Assembly: GCF_000333275.1 (NCBI RefSeq)
Contig: NZ_BACU01000527.1
Span: 62,001 to 126,000, forward strand
Length of the DNA stretch: 64,000 nucleotides
Direction: 5' to 3'
From: Azospirillum sp. B4
Lineage (GTDB): Bacteria > Pseudomonadota > Alphaproteobacteria > Azospirillales > Azospirillaceae
Both the position numbers and the translations under genes were made by a program. This document shows positions 16,210-24,058 of this stretch, one piece after another (the first letter of the stretch is position 1; each line of letters opens with the position of its first letter). The notes under the pieces are model-generated. The model saw only the letters and a program-made list of their open reading frames with translations, did no database searches and was not told the origin of the DNA.

Positions 16210-16686
16210 TCAGCTGTCGAACGTGATCAGGTCAGCCTGGCCCTGGTTCGCGCCCAATTCCGCGATGGCGGCCCCATTGTCGGGGGGGATGATCTGGGCG
16301 AATACCTCCAGCTGGTGCCCATCGGGATCATAGAAATAGATCCCGTTGGATACGCCGTGATCCAGGACCTCATGGATCTCGACGCCGTTCTCGAGGAAGG
16401 TGGCGTATATGTCCTTGAGCTTGCTGATGTCGCCGCCGACGTCGATCTCCAGGCCGATATGCTCGAACTCCCGCCCCTTGGGGGCATCGGTGCCGCCCGG
16501 GAACAAGGCGATGTCGTGATCGTAATGGCCGAAGCTCAGGAAAATCCCCCCGGCATAGGGGCCCTCAGCGACGCGGGCGCTGATTTGCATGCCCAGGATT
16601 TTGCCATACCACTCGGCGGATCTTTCCGGGTCGCGGACATAAAGGACGACATGTCCAATACGCTTGACCTTAGGGGTGATGGGCAT
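16210..16686 (-). CDS. VOC-superfamily metalloprotein, extradiol dioxygenase/glyoxalase-like
   Basis: A 158-residue protein; ATG 16686 has GGAGG upstream, and the frame extending to 16752 has no better site. The metal ligands of the VOC fold are present: His in IGHVVLYV, His in FEHIGLEI and Glu in HQLEVFA. DPERSAEWY and YFYDPDGHQLE are typical of single-domain catechol-2,3-dioxygenase-like proteins. It may cleave the catechol made by the upstream hydroxylase, although single-domain VOC proteins also act as glyoxalases or isomerases. Its start overlaps the end of the propeller gene by 17 bases, so it is translationally coupled. Confidence 0.82.
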   Translation of the reverse strand: MPITPKVKRIGHVVLYVRDPERSAEWYGKILGMQISARVAEGPYAGGIFLSFGHYDHDIALFPGGTDAPKGREFEHIGLEIDVGGDISKLKDIYATFLENGVEIHEVLDHGVSNGIYFYDPDGHQLEVFAQIIPPDNGAAIAELGANQGQADLITFDS

Positions 16687-17698
16687 GATCGTCCGCCTCC
16701 TTGCCGGGCACGGCCGGCAGCCACACGATGTCGGTGATCTCGCTGAACTCACGCCATTCCTTGCGCCACGTCAGGCCGCCGTCCTCGCTCCGGTAAAGAT
16801 GGCCGAACTTGGTGCCGGCCAGGATGAAGTCCGGATCGGCCGAGTTCGTGCCGACCGCCCAGAAGCAGGAGTTCGGCTGATTGGGCAGGGGCATTTCCTT
16901 CCATGTGCCGCCCCGGTCTTCCGACCGCAGGATGACCCCTGTCGACCCCGGGGTGCCGTCACCAATTCCCAGGATCAACTCGCCGTTCCGGGGGCGCCGG
17001 CGTAAAACACGGGTATAATAAAGGCCCCAGGTTTCTTTTGCATCCAACCGGTTCCAGGTAACGCCATCGTCAGTCGACTTGTAAATGCCATTCACGACAA
17101 GCGCCAGGATCGTCTTGGGCGCGCCCGGGAACACGACGATATCATGCAGGTCCGAGTTGCCGCGACTGGGCGCCCAGTCGGTGTCGACGCGCTGCCAGGA
17201 ATCGCCGCCATCCCGGGATCGGTAGAGCCCGCCCTCTTCCACCCCGGCCCACACGCCCAACGGGTCATCGGGGTCGACGGCCAGGGCCAGCATGCGGGGG
17301 CGGCTCACGCCGGCGCATTTCGGCGGCATCTCCAGCCCCGTGCGGCTCCAGGTCTTACCGCCATCGCGGGAGCGGAACAGGATGGCGAGCGACGGGGAAC
17401 CGGTCCCGGCGTACATGATGTCGGGATGGTCCGGATGCACCGCCAGCTTCCAGATGGTGAAGTCGTTCAGGACGCTGTCGATACGGGTCCAGTTGGCGCC
17501 GCAGTCGCCGCTGTAAAACAGGCCCTTCTCGGTGCCGGCGAACAGCGCTTCCGGATGCCGTGGATCGGCCAGCAGGCAGCGGACGCAGTCGTCATATTCC
17601 AGTTCCTGATTGATGGTCAGCCGGCGCCACGTCGCGCCATTGTCATGGCTGCGCAGGACCGCCTGGCCGTCGGTCGAAACGATCAATGTCTTGTTCAT
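16670..17698 (-). CDS. Cytosolic BNR/Asp-box beta-propeller protein
   Basis: A 342-residue protein with no signal peptide. It carries seven Asp-box repeats (S-x-D-x-G-x-x-W), for example SHDNGATW, SGDCGANW, SRDGGKTW, SRDGGDSW, STDDGVTW, SEDRGGTW and SEDGGLTW. This fills a sialidase/sortilin-like propeller, but sialidase active-site Arg clusters were not recognised. It sits between the aldehyde dehydrogenase (44 bases upstream) and the VOC gene (17-base overlap). A scaffold, lactonase-like or metal-binding role in the pathway is possible; no function can be assigned. Confidence 0.85.
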   Translation of the reverse strand: MNKTLIVSTDGQAVLRSHDNGATWRRLTINQELEYDDCVRCLLADPRHPEALFAGTEKGLFYSGDCGANWTRIDSVLNDFTIWKLAVHPDHPDIMYAGTGSPSLAILFRSRDGGKTWSRTGLEMPPKCAGVSRPRMLALAVDPDDPLGVWAGVEEGGLYRSRDGGDSWQRVDTDWAPSRGNSDLHDIVVFPGAPKTILALVVNGIYKSTDDGVTWNRLDAKETWGLYYTRVLRRRPRNGELILGIGDGTPGSTGVILRSEDRGGTWKEMPLPNQPNSCFWAVGTNSADPDFILAGTKFGHLYRSEDGGLTWRKEWREFSEITDIVWLPAVPGKEADDHAHHP

Positions 17699-17742
17699 GT
17701 CGGTTGCCTCGTTGTCGCGGAGTGCAAATCATTGGCGTGGCG

Positions 17743-19245
17743 TCAGGAGAGGTTCACCCAGACGCTCTTGGTCTCGCTGTAGAGTTCCATGGCCTGCCGG
17801 CCATGCTCCCGCCCCCATCCCGATTGCCTGAAGCCACCGAACGGGCTGGCGGGGTCGATCATGTTGAAGCAGTTCACCCAAACCGTGCCGGCCTTGATGG
17901 CGGCGGCGGTGCGGTGGGCCGCCTTGATGTCGTTGGTCCAGATTCCGGCGGACAGGCCGTATTCGGAATCGTTGGCCTGAGCCACCAGCTCGTCCTGATC
18001 GGACCAGGTCAACGCCGCCAGGACGGGCCCGAAGATCTCCTCCCGGACGATACGCATCGTCGGTGCCGCGTTGACGAAGATGGTGGGCTCAAAAAAGAAT
18101 CCATTTGCGAGGTTGGCGGGGCGTTGCCCGCCGGCGGCCAGCGTGGCGCCTTCCGCCGATCCCACCTCGACATAATGATTGACCCTGTCCCACTGCTCTT
18201 GGGAGATCAGCGGGCCGAAATCGACATCGGGCTGCAAGCCATCGCCGATTTTCAGCCGGGCCGCGGCGCCGGCAATGGCGTCCAGCAGTTCATCGGCGCG
18301 GCTCTTGTGGACGTAAAGGCGTGATCCGGCGGTGCAGGTCTGCCCCTGGTTGAAGAAGATGCCCTGGGCGATCGAGGCGGCCGCCACCTTGACGTCCGCG
18401 TCCGGGAACACGATTTGCGGCGACTTGCCGCCCAGCTCCAAGGACACCTTTTTCAAGTTGCCGGAAGAGGCCCGCACGATGGCCTTGCCGACCGCGGTGG
18501 AACCGGTGAAGGCCACCTTGTCGACGCCGTCGTGTTCCACCAAGGCCGCGCCGGCATCGCCGAAGCCCGTGATGATGTTGAACACTCCTGGCGGAACGCC
18601 GGCCTCAAGCGCCAGCTCACCCAGGCGCAGGGCTGTCAGGGGCGTCTGTTCGGCGGGCTTAAGAATAACCGTGCATCCAGCCGCAAGGGCCGGCGCCACC
18701 TTCCAGGCCGCCATCGACAGGGGATAATTCCAAGGAACGATGAGACCCGCCACGCCAACGGGCTCGCGCGTCGTGTAGTTCAGGATCTGCGCGCCGCTGC
18801 GCGGCGAGACCGGCAGCGTCTCGCCACCGAACTTCGTTGGCCATCCCGCGAAGTAGCGGAATGTCCTGATGGTTCCCTCAACCTCGACGGCGCGCGTCAG
18901 CGTCGCCGGTTTGCCGTTGTCGAGACATTCCAGAACGGCAAGGTTCTCGGCGTCGCGCTCCACAAGATCCGCCAGACGCAACAGCACGCGCGACCGATCC
19001 ACAGCGCTCATGCGGGACCAGGCGGGATCGCTGAGGGCCTTCCGGGCGGCGCGCACCGCCAGATCCACGTCCGCCGTCGCGCCGTGCGCGATGTGGGCCA
19101 GCACCTCCCCCGTGGCGGGGTTGATGGTTTCAAACGTGCGGCCTGATACGGCCTCGACCCATGCGCCCCCGATCAACAGGCGCTGCGGCTGGGCCTTCAA
19201 GGCCGCCTTCAGGTGTTCAGCTCTTTCGATAGAGGTCGTTGTCGT
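17743..19245 (-). CDS. NAD(P)-dependent aldehyde dehydrogenase (hydroxymuconic-semialdehyde/betaine-aldehyde type)
   Basis: A 500-residue protein. GTG 19245 is preferred because GGGAG lies 8 bases upstream; ATG 19314 is the longer alternative. Catalytic features: Asn173 in VPWNYP, Lys197, Glu271 in LELGGK and Cys305 in GQTCTAG. The C terminus FGGFRQSGWGREHG followed by ETKSVWV is typical of class I enzymes. In a meta-cleavage setting it could oxidise the ring-fission semialdehyde. It is the first gene of the leftward ALDH-propeller-VOC operon. Confidence 0.93.
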   Translation of the reverse strand, partial: TTTTSIERAEHLKAALKAQPQRLLIGGAWVEAVSGRTFETINPATGEVLAHIAHGATADVDLAVRAARKALSDPAWSRMSAVDRSRVLLRLADLVERDAENLAVLECLDNGKPATLTRAVEVEGTIRTFRYFAGWPTKFGGETLPVSPRSGAQILNYTTREPVGVAGLIVPWNYPLSMAAWKVAPALAAGCTVILKPAEQTPLTALRLGELALEAGVPPGVFNIITGFGDAGAALVEHDGVDKVAFTGSTAVGKAIVRASSGNLKKVSLELGGKSPQIVFPDADVKVAAASIAQGIFFNQGQTCTAGSRLYVHKSRADELLDAIAGAAARLKIGDGLQPDVDFGPLISQEQWDRVNHYVEVGSAEGATLAAGGQRPANLANGFFFEPTIFVNAAPTMRIVREEIFGPVLAALTWSDQDELVAQANDSEYGLSAGIWTNDIKAAHRTAAAIKAGTVWVNCFNMIDPASPFGGFRQSGWGREHGRQAMELYSETKSVWVNLS

Positions 19246-19415
19246 CACGTATTCGCTCCCGGTCCCGACGTTGGGCGATGCCCTGAATGGCTTGTGATGG
19301 AGCGTTGATAGCATGGTCCATAAAAATAAACAATAAGCGCTATATCGATGAACTGTTGCGTAATCGGGACAATTCGGGCATAGAACCAGACGTGCACCCC
19401 AGGCAAGGTGATCTC

Positions 19416-20222
19416 ATGGTTCCGTCCCCCCTCATCGAACTCGCCAGGGAACTGCTGGCGGCCCGCCGCGCGGGGCGGCCCATCGATCCCGCTACGGCGG
19501 CTTACATGCCGGCAAATTTGGTGGAGGCCTATGACGTGCAGGCGGCGACCACAGCGCTCCGGGGCGCCGAGGTGGCGGCATACAAGATAGGCCTCACCAG
19601 CACGGCGGCGCAGGAAGGGCTGGGTGCGACAGAGCCGATCGCAGGGCGGCTGACGCGGCAGGACATCCGGTTCTCCCCGGCGCGGATAGAGGTGAGCACC
19701 CATCTGCGCATCGTCGAGGCGGAGGTCATCTTCCGCATCGAGGAGGATCTCCGGCCCGAGGCGGCGCCATTCTCGAAAGCCGATATCATGCGCGGCATCG
19801 GTTGCGCCTTCGCGGGCATCGAGGTGTGCGACACGCGGTTCATGGGCGATGACGACACCCTTCCGCGTATCGTGGCGGATAACGGCAATGCCGATCTTCT
19901 GGTCGTGGGAGAGCCTTTGCGTGATTGGTCGGAAGACGCGCTGCGGGGGCTTTCGGTCACGCTGATGAGAAAGGCGCAGCCCGATGTACGCGGCTCCACC
20001 GCGAAAGTTCTTGGCCACCCGCTGGAGGCGGCGACCTGGCTGGCCAATTGGCTGGCGGCGAGGGGGGAAGGGATACGATCAGGCCAGCTTGTCGCCAGCG
20101 GCAGCTGCACTGGAATGACGGTGCTCGGGCCTGATGAAGAGGTGACCGCGACCTTCGGCTCTCTCGGGAGCGTGTCGATGAGATTTGTTCAGGCATTCGG
20201 GATGAAGGAGGAGAGGGTATGA
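19416..20222 (+). CDS. 2-keto-4-pentenoate hydratase / 2-oxohepta-3-ene-1,7-dioate hydratase family protein
   Basis: A 268-residue protein starting at ATG 19416 with AAGGTGA upstream; the longer frame from 19287 is less likely. YKIGLTS near residue 50, EAEVIFRIEEDL, and GIEVCDTRF are typical of the MhpD/HpaH branch of the fumarylacetoacetase fold. Family members hydrate dienoates after meta-cleavage and hydrolysis, using a divalent metal. The stop overlaps the next SDR start as ATGA, so the two are coupled. It is divergent from the ALDH operon. Confidence 0.88.
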   Translation: MVPSPLIELARELLAARRAGRPIDPATAAYMPANLVEAYDVQAATTALRGAEVAAYKIGLTSTAAQEGLGATEPIAGRLTRQDIRFSPARIEVSTHLRIVEAEVIFRIEEDLRPEAAPFSKADIMRGIGCAFAGIEVCDTRFMGDDDTLPRIVADNGNADLLVVGEPLRDWSEDALRGLSVTLMRKAQPDVRGSTAKVLGHPLEAATWLANWLAARGEGIRSGQLVASGSCTGMTVLGPDEEVTATFGSLGSVSMRFVQAFGMKEERV

Positions 20223-21022
20223 GTGTGGATTACGGCCTTGCCGGCAAGGTGGCGATCGTAACCGGGGGAAGCGTCGGTATCGGCAAGGAGACCGCACGGC
20301 AGTTGGCCCGGCAAGGCGCCAAGGTGGTCATCGCCGCCCGCACGCGCGAAGCCCTGGAAACCGCGGCCGAGGCGCTGCGCCTTGAAACCGGGGGGGAGGT
20401 CGTCGCCGTTCCGGTGGACACGACCCAGCGGACGTCGGTCGAGAATTTGGTGTCGGAAACGGCCCGGCGGTTCGGCGGCGTCCACATCCTGGTCAATTGC
20501 GCGGCGGCGCCCGGTGGGCTGGTCCGCAACGAGATTGAAAAGGCGGACGAAGACGGCCTGATCGCGGACCTGAACACCAAGCTGGTCGGCTATTTCAGAA
20601 TGTGCAAGGCGTGCGTTCCCCATATGCGCCAGGCGGGCTGGGGACGCATCGTCAATGTGGGCGGCCTTACCGCGCGTTCCACCGAAGCCCTTAGCGGCAT
20701 GCGTAACGCGGCCTTGGTCCACCTGACCAAGACCTTGTCCGATCAACTGGGTGTCGATGGCATCACGGTCAACATCGTCCATCCCGGTGTGACGCGGACC
20801 GAGCACATCGAGGCCTGGTTTGCCGACATGGCACGGGCGGAAGGCACCAGCGTCGACGCCATCGTCAAGCGTGAAGCGGCGGACCCGGCGGCGATCCGGC
20901 GGATGCTGGAAGCCGATGAGGTGGCGAACGCCATTGTGTTCCTGGCGTCCTCGCTTGCCAGCGGCCTTACGGGCGAGTCCATCGCGGTGGACGGGGGGCT
21001 ATCCCGGGCGGTGTTCCTCTGA
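20219..21022 (+). CDS. SDR-family oxidoreductase without the catalytic Tyr (paralogue of the 12962 gene)
   Basis: A 267-residue protein overlapping the hydratase gene by 4 bases. TGGSVGIG near residue 15, NCAAA and GESIAVDGG mark it as an SDR. In the active-site region AALVHLTKTL, the position of Tyr in YxxxK is Val. It shares long stretches with the SDR at 12962. Both lie next to ring-processing genes, so they may act on related intermediates or have a non-redox role. Confidence 0.85.
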   Translation: MSVDYGLAGKVAIVTGGSVGIGKETARQLARQGAKVVIAARTREALETAAEALRLETGGEVVAVPVDTTQRTSVENLVSETARRFGGVHILVNCAAAPGGLVRNEIEKADEDGLIADLNTKLVGYFRMCKACVPHMRQAGWGRIVNVGGLTARSTEALSGMRNAALVHLTKTLSDQLGVDGITVNIVHPGVTRTEHIEAWFADMARAEGTSVDAIVKREAADPAAIRRMLEADEVANAIVFLASSLASGLTGESIAVDGGLSRAVFL

Positions 21023-21045
21023 TGCCGCCCGCGTCCAGAGTGATT

Positions 21046-21110
21046 GTTCCGAAAAAGGAACTATTGACTTGATATAGCCATATTGTTGTGAAAAAGTTCC
21101 TTCAAGAAAC
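21046..21110 (+). promoter_or_regulatory. Paired palindromes around a TTGACT box
   Basis: GTTCC-N6-GGAAC (21046-21061) is followed by TTGACT (21064-21069) and then by the near-perfect palindrome GTTCCTT-C-AAGAAAC (21096-21110), 27 bases ahead of the DUF1185 start. This looks like an internal promoter with two operator sites for one regulator. The -10 box is not clear. Confidence 0.45.
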
Positions 21111-21136
21111 TGACAACCCACCGAACGGGAGTTCCC

Positions 21137-21745
21137 ATGTCCAGCCGCCCCGCCAACTTCCACGGCCTGCATATCCGCAAGTGGTATGAGTTCCAGGAGG
21201 AGACCCTTGCCATTGAGACCGGGCCGCTGGCCGATGGCGAACCGGTCGTGAAACTGGTGGTGGCGGCCGCCATCGCCAATCCCAACGCCGGGCGCTTCGT
21301 CGCCTCGTTTGACGAGGTCATCGCCGCGTCCGAACATCTCGGTATCGAGTTCGCGCGGCGCTTGACCACCCGGCTTGCCGGCCGCGCGGTGCAGAGCTAC
21401 GGCAAGGCGGCCCTGGTCGGCGCCAACGGCGAGTACGAGCATGGCAACGCCTTCCTGACCACGGCCTTCGCCGAGCCCATTCGCGAAGCTGTCGGCGGAG
21501 GCAAGGCCTGGGTCCCGTCTACCGGCAAGCGCGGCGGGCCGGGGACGGAGATCGATATTCCGCTGGCGCACAAGGACGCCCTTTACGTTCGTTCCCATTA
21601 CGACACTTTCTCCGTGACCTTCACCGACTCCCCCGGCCCGGACGAGGTCGTCATCGCCATGGCGGTTGCGACACGTGGGCGCCTGCATGCCCGTCTGGGC
21701 GGCATCTCGGTGGACGAGATCGTCGGCGAAGACGGGCTGCGCTGA
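21137..21745 (+). CDS. DUF1185 / 'amino acid synthesis' family protein
   Basis: A 202-residue protein with GGGAG upstream of ATG 21137. The pattern VVAAAIANPNAGRF, SYGKAALVG, AVGGGKAWVPS, and PGTEIDIPLAHKD matches the DUF1185/AA_synth family as I recall it. The biochemical role of the family is not established; members occur in catabolic clusters beside amidohydrolases and hydrolases. It opens a run with the alpha/beta hydrolase, aminotransferase and ThDP enzyme. Confidence 0.85.
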   Translation: MSSRPANFHGLHIRKWYEFQEETLAIETGPLADGEPVVKLVVAAAIANPNAGRFVASFDEVIAASEHLGIEFARRLTTRLAGRAVQSYGKAALVGANGEYEHGNAFLTTAFAEPIREAVGGGKAWVPSTGKRGGPGTEIDIPLAHKDALYVRSHYDTFSVTFTDSPGPDEVVIAMAVATRGRLHARLGGISVDEIVGEDGLR

Positions 21746-21757
21746 GGGCGGGCGGCG

Positions 21758-22675
21758 ATGACGGACCCCACCCCCCCGGCCCTGGATAACGGCCGCCCCG
21801 TCGCGGAGGAGTTGCTTCCCGATGAGCGTCTGGGCGTCCGGGAAATCAACGGCTTGCGGCTGGCGTTTCGTGAGTGGGGTCCGCCGGACGCGCCGCCGGT
21901 CGTGCTTCTCCACGGGCTCCGTGGATATTCAAGCACGTGGCGGACCTTGGCGCGAACGCTTGCCCCGTCCCACCGGCTCATCGCCCTTGATCAGCGTGGT
22001 CGCGGCGACAGCGATTGGGACCCGGGCCGCAACTATTACACAGACAGCTACCTGGCCGACCTTGAGGGCTTCGTCGACGGTCTTGGGCTGACGCGGTTCC
22101 ACCTGATCGGCCATTCCATGGGCGGCACGACCTCGTACGTCTATGCCGCCAAGCATCCCTCGCGCTTGGCGGCGCTGATCATCGAGGATATCGCCCCCGG
22201 TTCTTCGGTGCGCGGGGCGGGTGCCGAGCGCATCGTCGCGGAGATGGCATCGCTCCCCCGGGAGTTCGCCACTTGGGGGGAGGCGCGGGCCTATTGGCAT
22301 AAAAGCCGGCCGACGCTGAGCGGGGCCGCCATTGAGCAGCGCATGGCCGAGAGCCTGAGAGAGGACGCCAAAGGCCGCATCACCTGGCGTTACGACGCTG
22401 AGGGGATCAGCCACACACGGATCGTCCCCAACCCGCAGCGGATTGTCGATCTGTGGCCGGCCGTGGAGGCGCTGCGTGTTCCAACCCTCGTCATCCGGGG
22501 GGAGCGTTCCGACTTTTGCGCCGCCGATACCGTTCGCGAGATGACCCGGCGCAATTCCAACATTTCTTCGGTCACGGTCGCCGGCGCCAGCCACTACGTG
22601 CACGACGACGCCCCGATCCCTTACGCCCAGCATGTCGGCCGGTTCCTGGCCGGACATCCGCTCGGTTCAAGCTGA
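21758..22675 (+). CDS. Alpha/beta-fold hydrolase
   Basis: A 305-residue protein. The oxyanion segment LLHG (about 50-53), nucleophile Ser120 in GHSMGG, Asp252 and His279 (GASHYV) form a complete triad. The fold resembles C-C bond hydrolases such as MhpC as well as esterases and haloalkane-type hydrolases. In this context a meta-cleavage product hydrolase or an esterase/lactonase step is possible. It starts 12 bases after the DUF1185 gene. Confidence 0.88.
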   Translation: MTDPTPPALDNGRPVAEELLPDERLGVREINGLRLAFREWGPPDAPPVVLLHGLRGYSSTWRTLARTLAPSHRLIALDQRGRGDSDWDPGRNYYTDSYLADLEGFVDGLGLTRFHLIGHSMGGTTSYVYAAKHPSRLAALIIEDIAPGSSVRGAGAERIVAEMASLPREFATWGEARAYWHKSRPTLSGAAIEQRMAESLREDAKGRITWRYDAEGISHTRIVPNPQRIVDLWPAVEALRVPTLVIRGERSDFCAADTVREMTRRNSNISSVTVAGASHYVHDDAPIPYAQHVGRFLAGHPLGSS

Positions 22676-22684
22676 CAGGAAACA

Positions 22685-24058
22685 ATGATGACGTTCGACA
22701 TCCAACGCGCCGGCCAAATCGATCGCGCCTCTCTTTTCCATCCCTTCACCTCCGTGGCCGACCTGATGCGCGACGGGCCCCTGATCATGGCGGAAGGGAA
22801 GGGGGTGCGCCTGAAGGATATCGAGGGGCGAAGCTACCTCGACGGCATGGCGGGCCTCTGGTGTGTCAACCTGGGATATGGGCGCGAGGACATCAGCGGC
22901 GCCATCGCCGCGCAGAGCACCAAGCTGTCCTTCTTCCACACCTTCAATGGCCTATCGACGGACGTGGCGATCGAATGCGCCGAAGCCCTGTTGAAGCGGG
23001 CGCCGGTTTCCATGGCCCGCGTCTTCTTCGGGGCGTCGGGCAGTGATGCCAATGAGACCCAACTCAAGCTGATTTGGTACTACAACAATCTGCGTGGCCT
23101 GCCGAAGAAGAAGAAGGTCATCGCGCGCTGGAACAGTTATCACGGGTCGGGTGTGGCCACCGCCAGCCTGACGGGACTGCCGGGCATGCATGGGCTGTTC
23201 GATCTGCCGCAAGGTCCCATCCTGCACATTTCCAATCCCCATCATTATCGCAAGGCGCCGGAGGGCGTGTCGGAGCGGGAGTTCTCGCGCCAGCTTGCCG
23301 CCGAACTTGAGGCTTTGATCGCACGTGAGGGGGCGGAGACCATCGCCGCCTTCTTCGCCGAACCCGTCATGGGCGCCGGCGGCCTCATTCCTCCCCCCGA
23401 AGGGTATTTCGAAGAAATCGTTCCCATACTGCGCAAGCACGACATCCTGCTGGTGCTGGACGAGGTGGTGTCGGGCTTCGGCCGCCTGGGCACCTACTGG
23501 GGCAGCCAGCGTTTCGGCCTGGAACCGGATCTCATCACGGCGGCCAAGGGCGTGACCAGCGGCTACTTCCCCATGTCCGTCTGCTTCGTGTCGTCGAAGG
23601 TCTGGGACGTGATCGAAGCGGGGTCCGAGAAGGCCGGCCTGTTCGGCCATGGCTACACCTATTCAGCCCATCCGGTCGCGGCGGCGGCGGCATTGGCCAC
23701 CCTCAAGGCCATCGACCAGGAGGGGGTGGTGGAAAACGTGGCGCGGTTGGGCCCCTATTTCCATGCGGCCATGCGCGAGGCCATCGGGGATCATCCGCTG
23801 GTTGGAGAAGTCCGCGGCCTCGGGTTCATGATGGGCATCGAATTGGTGCGTGACCGGGCGGCGAAGACGCCCTTCGCTCCCGAATTGCGGGTAGGACGGA
23901 AGCTGCTGAAGGATCTCTTCGGTCGTGGCCTGATCTCCCGGGCCCTCGGCGACACCATGGTGTTCGCGCCGCCGCTGGTGGCGACCAAGGCGGATCTCGA
24001 TGAGATCATCACCCTCTTCAAGGCGGGGCTGGACGCCGTCGCCAAGGAGGTTTCATGA
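22685..24058 (+). CDS. Class III PLP aminotransferase (omega-amino acid/diamine type)
   Basis: A 457-residue protein starting at ATG 22685 or 22688 after AGGAAA. It has the class III pattern: GASGSDANETQ, YHGSGVATASLTG, Asp259 in LDEVVSGFGR and PLP Lys288 in ITAAKGVTSGY. Such enzymes move an amino group between an omega-amino acid, amine or aminoketone and a keto acid such as pyruvate. The gene overlaps the following ThDP enzyme by 4 bases. It fits a pathway with a primary amine or amino acid intermediate. Confidence 0.92.
   Translation: MMTFDIQRAGQIDRASLFHPFTSVADLMRDGPLIMAEGKGVRLKDIEGRSYLDGMAGLWCVNLGYGREDISGAIAAQSTKLSFFHTFNGLSTDVAIECAEALLKRAPVSMARVFFGASGSDANETQLKLIWYYNNLRGLPKKKKVIARWNSYHGSGVATASLTGLPGMHGLFDLPQGPILHISNPHHYRKAPEGVSEREFSRQLAAELEALIAREGAETIAAFFAEPVMGAGGLIPPPEGYFEEIVPILRKHDILLVLDEVVSGFGRLGTYWGSQRFGLEPDLITAAKGVTSGYFPMSVCFVSSKVWDVIEAGSEKAGLFGHGYTYSAHPVAAAAALATLKAIDQEGVVENVARLGPYFHAAMREAIGDHPLVGEVRGLGFMMGIELVRDRAAKTPFAPELRVGRKLLKDLFGRGLISRALGDTMVFAPPLVATKADLDEIITLFKAGLDAVAKEVS

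Noticed and set aside
16670-17698. Sialidase function for the propeller protein
   Set aside because: Asp boxes are present but no sialidase active-site Arg pattern or signal peptide was seen.
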